A stretch of 19,993 nt of DNA from Pedobacter sp. UBA4863 (GTDB taxonomy: Bacteria; Bacteroidota; Bacteroidia; Sphingobacteriales; Sphingobacteriaceae), in the NCBI RefSeq assembly GCF_002399615.1, contig NZ_DHDZ01000022.1, forward strand, positions 28,178 through 48,170, read 5' to 3'. Shown in pieces: positions 1-6,704 of the stretch. A program made the translations under genes and the position numbers. A model generated the notes under the pieces. The model did no database searches. It was not told the DNA's origin and saw only the letters and a program-made list of their open reading frames with translations. Each line of letters starts with the position of its first letter. Position 1 is the stretch's first letter.

Positions 1-440
1 CCACCTTTTGCATAAGGCTCTAATAAGTCGATAACTTTAATACCTGTAAAAAGTACTTCGGTTTCTGTAGAAAGTTCGTCAAATCTAGGAGGAGCATTGT
101 GGATTGGTTTACCTGCAGAATTATCTAACGTGTTAATTCCATCGATAGCCTCACCAACTACGTTAAACAAACGACCTTTGATCTCGTCGCCAACAGGCAT
201 TTTAATAGGAGCGCCAGTGTCTAAAACATCCATCCCGCGTACTAATCCGTCGGTAGAGTCCATCGCAATGGCACGTACACGGTCTTCGCCAAGATGTTGC
301 TGAACCTCTAAAACGATTTTCTGTCCATTCTCTTTTTTGATCTCCAAGGCAGAGAAGATTTTAGGCAAAGTGGCATCGTTAACAAAGCTTACGTCAACTA
401 CCGGACCTATAATTTGCGCTATCTTTCCAATGTTAGGCAT
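1..440 (-). CDS. atpD: F1Fo ATP synthase subunit beta, N-terminal part (cut by window edge)
   Basis: This is the beta (catalytic) subunit of the F1 sector of ATP synthase, which makes ATP from ADP and phosphate at the inner face of the membrane. About 146 codons are present; the start codon is the reverse complement of CAT at 438-440 and the frame stays open to the left edge. The N-terminus reads MPNIGKIAQIIGPVVDVSF, the beta-barrel signature of AtpD. Further in come VRAIAMDSTDGLVRG, the GRLFNVVGEAID segment and TGIKVIDLLEPYAKGG just before the nucleotide-binding domain. The P-loop (GGAGVGKT) should lie just outside the window. The gene is transcribed away from the reductase at 592. In Bacteroidota atpD is usually followed by atpC, which would be off the left edge. 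Identity is secure; only the truncation limits the entry. Confidence 0.97.
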   Translation of the reverse strand, partial: MPNIGKIAQIIGPVVDVSFVNDATLPKIFSALEIKKENGQKIVLEVQQHLGEDRVRAIAMDSTDGLVRGMDVLDTGAPIKMPVGDEIKGRLFNVVGEAIDGINTLDNSAGKPIHNAPPRFDELSTETEVLFTGIKVIDLLEPYAKG

Positions 441-510
441 ATTTCGAATTTGGTAAAATTATAAAAATCAAAATGTTAAAGGCGTTTTTCAACGCTTGTA
501 TTTTGGTCTG

Positions 511-518
511 CAAAGCTA
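511..518 (-). promoter_or_regulatory. candidate -7 element for atpD
   Basis: On the minus strand the bases read TAGCTTTG, an exact match to the Bacteroidota -7 consensus TAnnTTTG, about 70 bp upstream of the atpD start. No clear TTG -33 box is found 19-21 bp further upstream, so it is a half match. Between it and atpD lies a small hairpin (GCGTT/AACGC, about 483-495) in the presumed leader. Confidence 0.35.
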
Positions 519-591
519 AGAGTTTTTAGTTGAAATTTTATACATAAATAAAAAGTTTTTCAATAGTTTATTTAATGATAAATTAGCCTTT

Positions 592-1503
592 ATGAAAACA
601 GTATTAGTTACTGGTAGTAACGGTCTTTTAGGGCAGAAAATAACCGAACAAGTTTTGTGCAGTGGTGGTTTTAATTTAATAGCCACCAATAGAGGTAAGA
701 ATAAATTTCCAATAGGGGAGGGTTACCTTTACCAAGAGATGGATATTTTGGATAAAGTGCAGGTGCGTGAGGTACTCGAAAAGTACAAGCCCGATGCTGT
801 TATTCATACAGCTGCCATGACCAATGTAGATACTTGCCACGAAAATAATGAGGTTTGTTGGCAGTTAAATGTAGCCGCTACGGCTTATTTGGTATCGCTT
901 TGCGAAGAACTTGGCATACAATTTATTTACCTCTCTACCGATTTTGTTTTTGATGGCTTAAATGGGCCATATAAAGAAGACGATGCGCCAGGCCCAGTAA
1001 GTTTTTATGGAGAAAGCAAATTGGCTGCCGAGCGTATCACGCAGCAAATGAAAGGTAATTGGGTAATTATTCGTACTATTTTGGTGTATGGTATTTTAAA
1101 AGATATGAGCCGGAGCAACATTGTGCTGTGGGCAAAAGGCGCTTTAGAAAAAGGAAATCCGATCAATGTAGTGAACGACCAATGGCGAATGCCTACGCTT
1201 GCCGAAGATTTAGCAAAAGCTTGTTTGTTGGCAGTACAGCATAAAGCCAAGGGCATTTACCACATTTCGGGAAAAGATAGGATGAGCATAGTGGATTTGG
1301 TAAGACGAGTGGCTGATTTTTGGAATTTAGATAAAAGCTTAATTACCGAAATAAGTTCTGACAGTTTAGGACAAGAAGCCCGGCGGCCAAAGAAAACTGG
1401 TTTTATTTTAGACAAAGCTATGACCGATTTGAACTACAAACCACATAGCTTTGAAGAAGGATTGGCGCTGGTAAGTAAACAGCTGTCAGAAATAATTAGC
1501 TGA
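592..1503 (+). CDS. SDR-family NAD(P)-dependent reductase, RmlD-like
   Basis: A 303-residue Rossmann-fold protein of the extended/atypical SDR family, closest by eye to dTDP-4-dehydrorhamnose reductase (RmlD). Visible motifs are the N-terminal nucleotide-binding GSNGLLG (residues 8-14), an acidic residue after beta-3 (MDI, about 50-52), IHTAAMTNVD (71-80), STDFVFDG (115-122) and the catalytic YGESK (Tyr139, Lys143). The length fits RmlD (about 280-300). In that family the enzyme uses NAD(P)H to reduce dTDP-4-keto-rhamnose, but no rmlA, rmlB or rmlC is nearby, so the sugar substrate is not established; other RmlD-like proteins act on different substrates. The gene stands divergently to atpD, 151 bp away, and 59 bp before the peroxiredoxin. 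No signal peptide, so cytoplasmic. The start at 592 leaves a normal N-terminus directly before beta-1. Confidence 0.85.
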   Translation: MKTVLVTGSNGLLGQKITEQVLCSGGFNLIATNRGKNKFPIGEGYLYQEMDILDKVQVREVLEKYKPDAVIHTAAMTNVDTCHENNEVCWQLNVAATAYLVSLCEELGIQFIYLSTDFVFDGLNGPYKEDDAPGPVSFYGESKLAAERITQQMKGNWVIIRTILVYGILKDMSRSNIVLWAKGALEKGNPINVVNDQWRMPTLAEDLAKACLLAVQHKAKGIYHISGKDRMSIVDLVRRVADFWNLDKSLITEISSDSLGQEARRPKKTGFILDKAMTDLNYKPHSFEEGLALVSKQLSEIIS

Positions 1504-1556
1504 TGCGATAATATGCAAAATTAGCTAATCATCAAATCAATAAAATATCAAATTAG
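1494..1556. repeat. AT-rich intergenic repeat words, copy 1
   Basis: The 3' end of the reductase gene and the gap after it contain AATTAGCTGATG (1494-1505), AATTAGCTAATCATCAAAT (1519-1537) and ATCAAATTAG (1547-1556). The 12-base word AATTAGCTGATG and the 11-base word AATTAGCTAAT both recur in the adk-obg gap (3125-3163), in swapped order. This is seen directly; that it belongs to a genome-wide dispersed family is inference. Confidence 0.5.
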
Positions 1557-1562
1557 AAACAT

Positions 1563-2027
1563 ATGGCATTACAAGTAGGAGATAAAGCTCCAGATTTTAA
1601 ATTAAACAGTTCTGAGTTAAAAGAAGTTTCATTGAGCGATTTTGCAGGTAAAAAAGTAGTGCTTCACTTTTTTCCTCTAGCTTTTACTGGAGTTTGCACC
1701 ACGCAACTTTGTACCATGAGAGATAATTTTGGTTATTACGAAGGTTTAAATGCGCAAGTTTTGGGTGTTTCGGTAGATTCTCCATTTGCTTTAGCGAAAT
1801 TTAAGGAAGAACAAGCTTATCAATTCCCGCTATTGTCAGATTTTAATAAAGAAACAGCGGCGGCTTACGGTGCGCTTTACCAAGATTTTGTATTAGGCCT
1901 AAAAGGTGTAGCTAAGCGTTCTGCTTTCGTAATTGACGAAGAAGGCAAAGTTGTTTATGCCGAAGTTTTGGAAGATGCAGGCAATTTGCCAGATTTCGCC
2001 GCCATTAATAAAGTGGTTGCCGGATAG
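1563..2027 (+). CDS. Peroxiredoxin (AhpC/TSA superfamily, PrxQ/AhpE-like)
   Basis: A 154-residue thioredoxin-fold peroxidase that reduces hydrogen peroxide or organic hydroperoxides through a cysteine sulfenic acid. The active-site stretch FPLAFTGVCTTQLC contains the peroxidatic cysteine Cys45 in the TxxC context and a second cysteine, Cys50, five residues later. That spacing is the one used by PrxQ/BCP-type enzymes for a resolving cysteine in the same helix, while the surrounding FPLAFTGVC wording is more like AhpE. The conserved arginine is probably in RSAFVID (about 119-125). The N-terminal VGDKAPDFKL is typical of the superfamily. Length is normal and there is no export signal, so cytosolic. 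A hairpin that can act as terminator starts 26 bp after the stop. Reductant (thioredoxin or other) cannot be told from sequence. Confidence 0.93.
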   Translation: MALQVGDKAPDFKLNSSELKEVSLSDFAGKKVVLHFFPLAFTGVCTTQLCTMRDNFGYYEGLNAQVLGVSVDSPFALAKFKEEQAYQFPLLSDFNKETAAAYGALYQDFVLGLKGVAKRSAFVIDEEGKVVYAEVLEDAGNLPDFAAINKVVAG

Positions 2028-2052
2028 TAAATAACCATGAATTTTAGAAAAA

Positions 2053-2090
2053 CGGGATCAGTGCCACTATTAGGGTACAGTCCCGCTTTT
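2053..2090 (+). terminator. candidate terminator after the peroxiredoxin gene
   Basis: Stem of CGGGA (2053-2057) with TCCCG (2081-2085), an inner stem GTGCC/GGTAC (2061-2065 with 2074-2078) and then CTTTT. It lies 26 bp past the peroxiredoxin stop, where a terminator is expected. The internal mismatches make it a moderate call; it also forms the left end of the repeat-like element described next. Confidence 0.5.
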
Positions 2091-2098
2091 ACACTTTA

Positions 2099-2134
2099 GT
2101 CCCGATAAATCGGGAGCTGTCGTTTCAATCGGGT
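2099..2134. repeat. palindromic repeat-like element
   Basis: TCCCGAT (2100-2106) and ATCGGGA (2109-2115) form a near-perfect palindrome, and a third ATCGGG follows at 2128-2133, which could pair alternatively with the first arm. From memory, similar CCCGAT/ATCGGG palindromes recur between genes in Sphingobacteriaceae and Flavobacteria; only one copy is in this window, so the repeat status is inference. Confidence 0.45.
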
Positions 2135-2354
2135 TTGGTTAACTTAAGCCTATGCAAACTAATTAGCATTTTAGTCCTGCAATAGTGAAAACTCTTTGTT
2201 GTTTGTGTGAGCTAACAATTAATACGGAGCCAACAAAAAGACCAAAACGCATCCCGAAGGTTGGAAAGAACATCGTTCAATAATAGCATTAAAGCTGATT
2301 TTTAAATTATTATAAAGATTTAAGGTTTGCTTTTTAAATTTTTGTAATAAAAAA

Positions 2355-2385
2355 TTGTGAATTTAATTTTGAAACATTACTTTTG
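2355..2385 (+). promoter_or_regulatory. promoter of tRNA-Arg
   Basis: TTG at 2355-2357, a 20-bp spacer and TACTTTTG at 2378-2385 match the Bacteroidota sigma-70-type consensus TTG-N(19-21)-TAnnTTTG. Transcription would begin near 2392, about 17 bp before the tRNA. Both boxes and the spacing fit, which makes this the best promoter in the window. Confidence 0.75.
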
Positions 2386-2408
2386 CATTCCGTTAACAAT
2401 ACGGAAAT

Positions 2409-2482
2409 GCTTTCGTAGCTCAACTGGATAGAGCATCTCACTACGGATGAGAAGGTTTGGGGTTCGAATCCCTACGAGAGCA
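2409..2482 (+). tRNA. tRNA-Arg (anticodon ACG)
   Basis: A 74-base cloverleaf. The acceptor stem pairs GCTTTCG (2409-2415) with CGAGAGC (2475-2481) with one G-T wobble, and the discriminator base is A2482. The D-arm is GCTC/GAGC, the anticodon stem TCTCA/TGAGA with loop CTACGGA, giving anticodon ACG (A34 expected to become inosine and read CGU, CGC, CGA). The T-arm contains GGTTCGAATC. The CCA end is not encoded: the next bases are CAA. The gene has its own promoter upstream and a strong terminator 12 bp downstream, so it is a single-gene transcription unit. Confidence 0.97.
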
Positions 2483-2494
2483 CAAATATTTGGT

Positions 2495-2526
2495 AAAGCC
2501 TTGCCGCCCAAGCGGGAAGGCTTTTA
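2495..2526 (+). terminator. Rho-independent terminator of tRNA-Arg
   Basis: AAAGCCTT-G-CCGC (2495-2507) pairs with GCGG-G-AAGGCTTT (2512-2524) around a 4-base loop, with one G/G mismatch, and runs into a T-rich tail. It sits between the tRNA and adk, so adk would need its own start or read-through. Confidence 0.85.
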
Positions 2527-2546
2527 ATTTTTAAAGACAAACTTAA

Positions 2547-3116
2547 ATGCTCAATTTAGTTCTCTTTGGCCCTCCGGGTGCAGGCAAAGGCACCCAATCT
2601 CAGAAATTAATTGATAAATATCAGTTAGTACACATCTCTACCGGTGATCTTTTCAGAGGTCACATAAAAAACCAAACTCCACTGGGACAACAAGTAAGTA
2701 AATTAATTGCAGATGGCGAATTAGTGCCAGATAGCATTACCATTGCCATGTTGGAAGAGGAAGTGGATAAAAACCCTGATGCAAAAGGATTTATTTTTGA
2801 TGGCTTTCCACGTACAGTGCCCCAAGCAGAAGAGTTGGATAAATTTTTGGAGGGAAAATCGTCTAAAATTGATGGGGTAATAGCTTTAGACGTAAACCAA
2901 GATGAATTAACCCGTCGTATTGCCGAGCGTCATAAAATTAGCGGGCGCCCAGACGATGATGCAGAAAAACTGAAAAAGCGTATCGACGAATATTTTAGCA
3001 AAACCATTCATGTGTTGCCTTATTATGAAGCACAGGACAAGTTGGTTAAAGTAAATGGTATTGGCGAAATTGAAGTTGTTTTCGGTAACCTTTGTAAGGT
3101 AATTGATAGCTACTAA
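2547..3116 (+). CDS. adk: Adenylate kinase
   Basis: Catalyses ATP + AMP to 2 ADP in the cytosol and balances the adenylate pool. The 189-residue protein begins directly with beta-1 and the P-loop GPPGAGKGT (residues 8-16). STGDLFR (31-37) begins the AMP-binding part, FDGFPRT (84-90) carries the conserved Arg that binds AMP, and RRIAERHKISGRPDDD (123-138) forms the lid. The lid is the short type: the zinc-binding four-cysteine insert found in many Gram-positive enzymes is absent, so the protein is shorter than the 214-residue E. coli form. The start at 2547 is the only sensible one because the P-loop follows immediately. In many Bacteroidota adk is followed by obg, as here. Confidence 0.97.
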   Translation: MLNLVLFGPPGAGKGTQSQKLIDKYQLVHISTGDLFRGHIKNQTPLGQQVSKLIADGELVPDSITIAMLEEEVDKNPDAKGFIFDGFPRTVPQAEELDKFLEGKSSKIDGVIALDVNQDELTRRIAERHKISGRPDDDAEKLKKRIDEYFSKTIHVLPYYEAQDKLVKVNGIGEIEVVFGNLCKVIDSY

Positions 3117-3124
3117 ATCATATT

Positions 3125-3163
3125 AATTAGCTAATTTGATGCTTTGAGAATTAGCTGATGATT
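3125..3163. repeat. AT-rich intergenic repeat words, copy 2
   Basis: AATTAGCTAATTTGAT (3125-3140) and AATTAGCTGATGATT (3149-3163) share exact 11- and 12-base words with 1494-1537. Both copies lie just after a stop codon. Confidence 0.5.
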
Positions 3164-3210
3164 AACATCCGTATAAAATACATTGGTTATTTTTGCGGAT
3201 GTTTGTTTTT
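3164..3210 (+). terminator. candidate terminator between adk and obg
   Basis: AACATCCG (3164-3171) pairs perfectly with CGGATGTT (3196-3203), followed by TGTTTTT. The 24-base loop is long. The loop also contains TATTTTTG (3188-3195), an exact TAnnTTTG match, so the site may instead or also be the obg promoter, although no TTG box sits at the right distance. Confidence 0.5.
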
Positions 3211-3264
3211 ATAAAGAGATTTTAGCCTTAATCTAAAATCGTAATTCTAAAATCGTAATTTAAA

Positions 3265-4263
3265 ATGTCTCAAGGTTCAAACTTCGTTGATTATGTAAAA
3301 ATCTGTTGCCGTTCGGGCAAGGGAGGTGCGGGTTCGGCACATTTACATCGTGATAAACATACTGCTACAGGTGGCCCAGATGGTGGCGATGGTGGTAGAG
3401 GCGGTCATATTATCTTAAAAGGTAATACCCAATTTTGGACTTTGTTACACTTAAAATATCGTAAGCATATTATTGCCGAAGATGGCGGTGCTGGTGGCAG
3501 CGGACATAAATTTGGTAAACAAGGTAAGGACGAGGTATTGGAAGTGCCATTGGGTACCATTGCACGGGATGCAGAAACCGGCGAAGTGCTTTTTGAAATT
3601 ACTGAAGATGGCGAAACCAAAGTATTAACTGCTGGTGGTAGGGGCGGTTTAGGTAATGCGCATTTCAAATCGGCAACTTTGCAAACCCCTCGTTTTGCCC
3701 AGCCTGGCGAATCTGGTAAAGAAGAATGGATAGTTCTAGAACTAAAAGTACTGGCTGATGTTGGCTTGGTAGGTTTCCCTAATGCGGGCAAATCTACACT
3801 GCTTTCGGTACTGTCTGCTGCTAAACCAGAAATTGCAGATTATCCTTTTACCACCTTAGTCCCTAACCTAGGAATCGTTTCATATAGAAACTCGAAGTCT
3901 TTCATTATGGCCGATATTCCTGGTATTATTGAAGGTGCTTCTAAAGGTAAGGGTTTGGGTTTTAGGTTTTTAAGGCATATTGAGCGTAACTCGGTTTTGT
4001 TGTTTATGGTGCCAGCAGATACCAGTAGGACCATTACAGAAGAATACGAAATCTTAAAGAACGAATTACAGGAGTTTAATCCTGAATTGATGCAGAAACC
4101 GCATTTGTTGGCTATCACCAAATCGGATATGTTAGATGATGAATTGAGGGAGGAAATGGCTAAAGATTTGCCTCAAATTCCACATTTATTTATTTCATCT
4201 GTAGCACAGCTGGGTTTGGTAGAGTTAAAAGATATGCTTTGGAAAGCGATAACAGCCTCCTAG
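3265..4263 (+). CDS. obg: Obg/CgtA GTPase
   Basis: Essential ribosome-associated GTPase involved in late 50S assembly and stress control. The 332-residue protein has the glycine-rich Obg fold (residues 1-160, with repeated GG stretches such as GGPDGGDGGRGG) and then the G domain: G1 GFPNAGKS (170-177), G2 YPFTTL (193-198), G3 DIPG (217-220), a G4 position occupied by TKSD (285-288) instead of the usual NKxD, and G5 SSVAQLG (311-317). The protein stops directly after the G domain, so the C-terminal OCT domain of Firmicutes Obg and the acidic tail of the E. coli protein are missing. This length is usual for Bacteroidota to my knowledge. It lies 148 bp after adk and converges with the carbamoyltransferase gene. 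Confidence 0.96.
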   Translation: MSQGSNFVDYVKICCRSGKGGAGSAHLHRDKHTATGGPDGGDGGRGGHIILKGNTQFWTLLHLKYRKHIIAEDGGAGGSGHKFGKQGKDEVLEVPLGTIARDAETGEVLFEITEDGETKVLTAGGRGGLGNAHFKSATLQTPRFAQPGESGKEEWIVLELKVLADVGLVGFPNAGKSTLLSVLSAAKPEIADYPFTTLVPNLGIVSYRNSKSFIMADIPGIIEGASKGKGLGFRFLRHIERNSVLLFMVPADTSRTITEEYEILKNELQEFNPELMQKPHLLAITKSDMLDDELREEMAKDLPQIPHLFISSVAQLGLVELKDMLWKAITAS

Positions 4264-4280
4264 CCCCCTAAAGAGGAGTC

Positions 4281-4307
4281 TAATTGGCGGTTAACAATAA
4301 CCGATTA
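4281..4307. terminator. candidate bidirectional terminator between convergent genes
   Basis: CGGTTA (4288-4293) and TAACCG (4298-4303) form a perfect stem with loop ACAA, extended by TAAT (4281-4284) and ATTA (4304-4307) across a bulge. It lies between the stop of obg and the stop of the carbamoyltransferase gene. There is no long T-run, so it is only a candidate. Confidence 0.45.
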
Positions 4308-4334
4308 AAGAACTTCAACGGTTAAGTAATTATC

Positions 4335-6059
4335 CTACCTTTCAATTACAATATCTTCCAAAACAAGCATATCCATTTTGGTTCTAAGAAAACAATTTAA
4401 TGCTTCTTCTGGGGTATTTACAATAGGCTCGTTCTCGTTAAAAGATGTATTTAATAAGATAGGAACACCTGTTTTTTCGTAAAAATTATTAATCAGTCCA
4501 AAATATTTAGGCTCAATAGTTTCATCTACACTTTGCAACCTACCTGTACCATCTACGTGTGTTACCGCAGGTATTTTGCTCCTTTGTTCTTCCTTAATCA
4601 AGAAAACTTTTTCCATAAACGGAACATCATCTACTTGCTCAAAATAACTGGGGATATGTTGCTTTAAGATAGAAGGTGCAAATGGTCTAAAAGATTCTCT
4701 TCTTTTAATTTTGGCGTTTAAAATTTCCTTGGCATCATTACGTCTTGGGTCGGCAATAATAGAACGATGCCCTAAAGCTCTTGGGCCAAATTCGGCACGC
4801 CCTTGAAACCAGCCTACTACGCCCGAGTTAATAAGGCAAGAAGTCACTTTGTCAAATAAAGCATCGCCTTCTAATTTAGTATAATTGATGTTTTTTTCCT
4901 TTAAAAGTTCTTCGATAGTTTCGTTTGTAAAACGACTGCCAAGATAACCATGCAGCATAGGATGGGTTCTTGGTTGATTTAGTAACTGATTGTAAACCCA
5001 AAGTGCTGCGCCAATGCAAGTGCCGGCATCATGGCCCGCAGGTGGAATATATACCTTTTTGAACGGTGTTTTTAGGAGGATTTTTCCATTGGCTACAGAG
5101 TTTTGAGCCACACCTCCAGCAATACAAACCGAATCTAACCCGGTTTTTTGATGTAAGTGCGTTAACAGATGGTAAATTACCTCTTCGGTAATTCTTTGTA
5201 TAGAGGTGGCCCAATTTCTATGATATTGTTCTAGTGGTTCGTCCGCTTTTCTGGCAGGGCCAAATTCTTTTAATAAGGCATCGCTATAAAGGCTGCCCAT
5301 TGCTGGGATACCACCTTCCCATACCATGTTTACGCCCTTGCTAGGGTGATTAAAGTATTTTAATTCGAGCTCAAAAAGACCATTGTCTTTAAATTTAATC
5401 ACTTTCCTTAACTCATCTACATATTTAGGTTCGCCATATGGAGCCAAGCCCATTACTTTGTACTCATCGCCATAGTGCGGAAAACCCAACCATTGTGTAA
5501 ATGTAGTATAAAATACACCGATAGAATGTGGATAGGAAACGGTTTCCATCACTTCTATTTTATTGTCTTTGCCAACACCTGTCATGGTGCTGGTAAAGTC
5601 GCCAAAACCATCAATAGAAAGTAAAGCCGATTTTTCAAAAGGCGAAGCAAAAAATGCACTGGCCAAATGGCTCCTGTGATGTTCTACGTTATGGATTTTT
5701 GCTTTTAATTCTCCTGTTTTTAGATTAAAATGCTGTATAAATTCATCTTCAATAGATGCTGCTTTTTTTAAATTTTTAACCCTGTTAATGATATTGCCAA
5801 AGCTTAACCTATTTTTTAATGCGGTTAAGGCCTTTTTCCCCAAATTGGCTTTAGGATCTCTAGAAATTGCAATATGATCTATATCTGTAATGTTAATTTG
5901 AGCTTCTTTTAAACAAAAGTTGATGGCTTCGCTAGGAAAGCCGGCCCAATGTTTAATTCGTCTAAAGCGTTCTTCTTCGGAGGCCGCTATGAGCTGGCCA
6001 TTTTTATAAATACAAGCTGATGAATCGCCGTGATAGGCATTAATTCCTAATATATACAT
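4335..6059 (-). CDS. Carbamoyltransferase of the NodU/CmcH/TobZ family
   Basis: Members transfer a carbamoyl group from carbamoyl phosphate, through carbamoyl-adenylate, onto a hydroxyl of a sugar or other small molecule. The 574-residue protein has the N-terminal Kae1-like domain: HGDSSAC (10-16), EEERFRRIKH (28-37), the metal-binding HHRSH (127-131), LSIDGFGD (147-154), GGVAQN (315-320) and GHDAGT (342-347). The C-terminal YrdC-like domain follows with QGRAEFGPRALGHRS (419-433), SFRPFAPS (456-463), HVDGTGR (501-507) and LLNTSFN (535-541). All signature motifs are intact and the length is normal. No signal peptide, so cytoplasmic. It is the last gene of a minus-strand glycan locus, 78 bp after the exosortase-type gene, with a possible promoter of its own in that gap. 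From context I infer that it carbamoylates a sugar of the surface glycan made by the neighbouring transferases; the substrate is unknown. Confidence 0.92.
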   Translation of the reverse strand: MYILGINAYHGDSSACIYKNGQLIAASEEERFRRIKHWAGFPSEAINFCLKEAQINITDIDHIAISRDPKANLGKKALTALKNRLSFGNIINRVKNLKKAASIEDEFIQHFNLKTGELKAKIHNVEHHRSHLASAFFASPFEKSALLSIDGFGDFTSTMTGVGKDNKIEVMETVSYPHSIGVFYTTFTQWLGFPHYGDEYKVMGLAPYGEPKYVDELRKVIKFKDNGLFELELKYFNHPSKGVNMVWEGGIPAMGSLYSDALLKEFGPARKADEPLEQYHRNWATSIQRITEEVIYHLLTHLHQKTGLDSVCIAGGVAQNSVANGKILLKTPFKKVYIPPAGHDAGTCIGAALWVYNQLLNQPRTHPMLHGYLGSRFTNETIEELLKEKNINYTKLEGDALFDKVTSCLINSGVVGWFQGRAEFGPRALGHRSIIADPRRNDAKEILNAKIKRRESFRPFAPSILKQHIPSYFEQVDDVPFMEKVFLIKEEQRSKIPAVTHVDGTGRLQSVDETIEPKYFGLINNFYEKTGVPILLNTSFNENEPIVNTPEEALNCFLRTKMDMLVLEDIVIER

Positions 6060-6086
6060 TAACTAGCAGGGTTAAATATCTGAGTG

Positions 6087-6094
6087 CGAAGATA
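6087..6094 (-). promoter_or_regulatory. weak candidate -7 element before the carbamoyltransferase gene
   Basis: On the minus strand TATCTTCG matches TAnnTTTG in 7 of 8 positions, 27 bp upstream of the start codon. No TTG box is seen at the expected distance. It would allow the carbamoyltransferase to be expressed separately from the four genes before it. Confidence 0.25.
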
Positions 6095-6137
6095 GAACTA
6101 AAAATGAATTGCTGTATATGTGATTAGGCTAAAAGTA

Positions 6138-6704
6138 TTAAATGTTGTTATTGGGCTTGCTCACATACTTTAGCCAAATGTACACTAACAAGATAAGTAC
6201 AGCGTAAACGACAATATTGAACAAGTCATGGTGATCCATATTAAAAAGCGGTGCTTTTTTATTCCAATATAATGATAAGAGTACTAAGCGTACAGTATTT
6301 AATAATTGGATAATTAACAGGCCTAAGACTAGAAAGCCATAACGGAATTTAATTTTGCCGGGAAAGGTAAATACGAATGCCGCAAATACGCTCATGATAC
6401 CATAACCTAAGCAAGTATAAACCATGGTAAAGCCTTTCTTGCTTATTACTCTCAGTTGGTACTCGTTGGTATAGGTAGTGTAATCAAGCCAACGTAAAAT
6501 AGTTGCAGTGCTCTCGATGGTAAAAGTACGCCACCAATTGATATAGTTAAGGTGCTGGTCTAAAAATGGAATATATATGCCGCCTTTGGCTGTAATTCCA
6601 ATATAGGCAGTATTGAAACCATAAAGTAGCAAGTATAAAGCTATGAAGCAGATAATAAACTTGAAGTAAGGTTCGCTCCAAAGCGATTTTAAGAACTTAA
6701 TCAT
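6138..6704 (-). CDS. Exosortase/archaeosortase-family membrane protein
   Basis: A 188-residue protein with about five hydrophobic segments (roughly 15-31, 92-113, 121-146, 161-180 plus a weaker one), matching the core of the exosortase family. Exosortases are integral-membrane cysteine enzymes thought to cleave a C-terminal sorting signal and hand the protein on to a surface glycan or lipid. The three family residues are present in order: Cys98 in TCLGYG, Arg139 in NTVRL and His158/His159 in MDHHDLFN. The protein is shorter than proteobacterial EpsH-type enzymes (about 270-300) and resembles the minimal Bacteroidota clades; I cannot assign a clade (XrtF, XrtN, XrtX or XrtY). Its start overlaps the end of the GT2 gene by 8 bp, so the two are probably translationally coupled. 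No sorting-signal protein is encoded nearby. The weak sequence level at which such families are recognised keeps the call below certainty. Confidence 0.85.
   Translation of the reverse strand: MIKFLKSLWSEPYFKFIICFIALYLLLYGFNTAYIGITAKGGIYIPFLDQHLNYINWWRTFTIESTATILRWLDYTTYTNEYQLRVISKKGFTMVYTCLGYGIMSVFAAFVFTFPGKIKFRYGFLVLGLLIIQLLNTVRLVLLSLYWNKKAPLFNMDHHDLFNIVVYAVLILLVYIWLKYVSKPNNNI

Larger units (their letters stand above)
2091..2408. other. intergenic region between peroxiredoxin and tRNA-Arg
   Basis: The stretch from 2028 to 2408 holds no credible protein gene. Its left third is the hairpin-rich repeat element (2053-2134). The middle (about 2135-2340) shows no strong ORF, long stem or known RNA motif that I recognise. 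The right end carries the tRNA promoter (2355-2385). Confidence 0.6.

Noticed and set aside
97..303. Plus-strand frame of 68 codons at the left edge
   Set aside because: Antisense to atpD, which is certain from its sequence.
3405..3791. Minus-strand frame of 128 codons inside obg
   Set aside because: Proline-rich antisense of the glycine-rich Obg fold; obg is unambiguous on the other strand.
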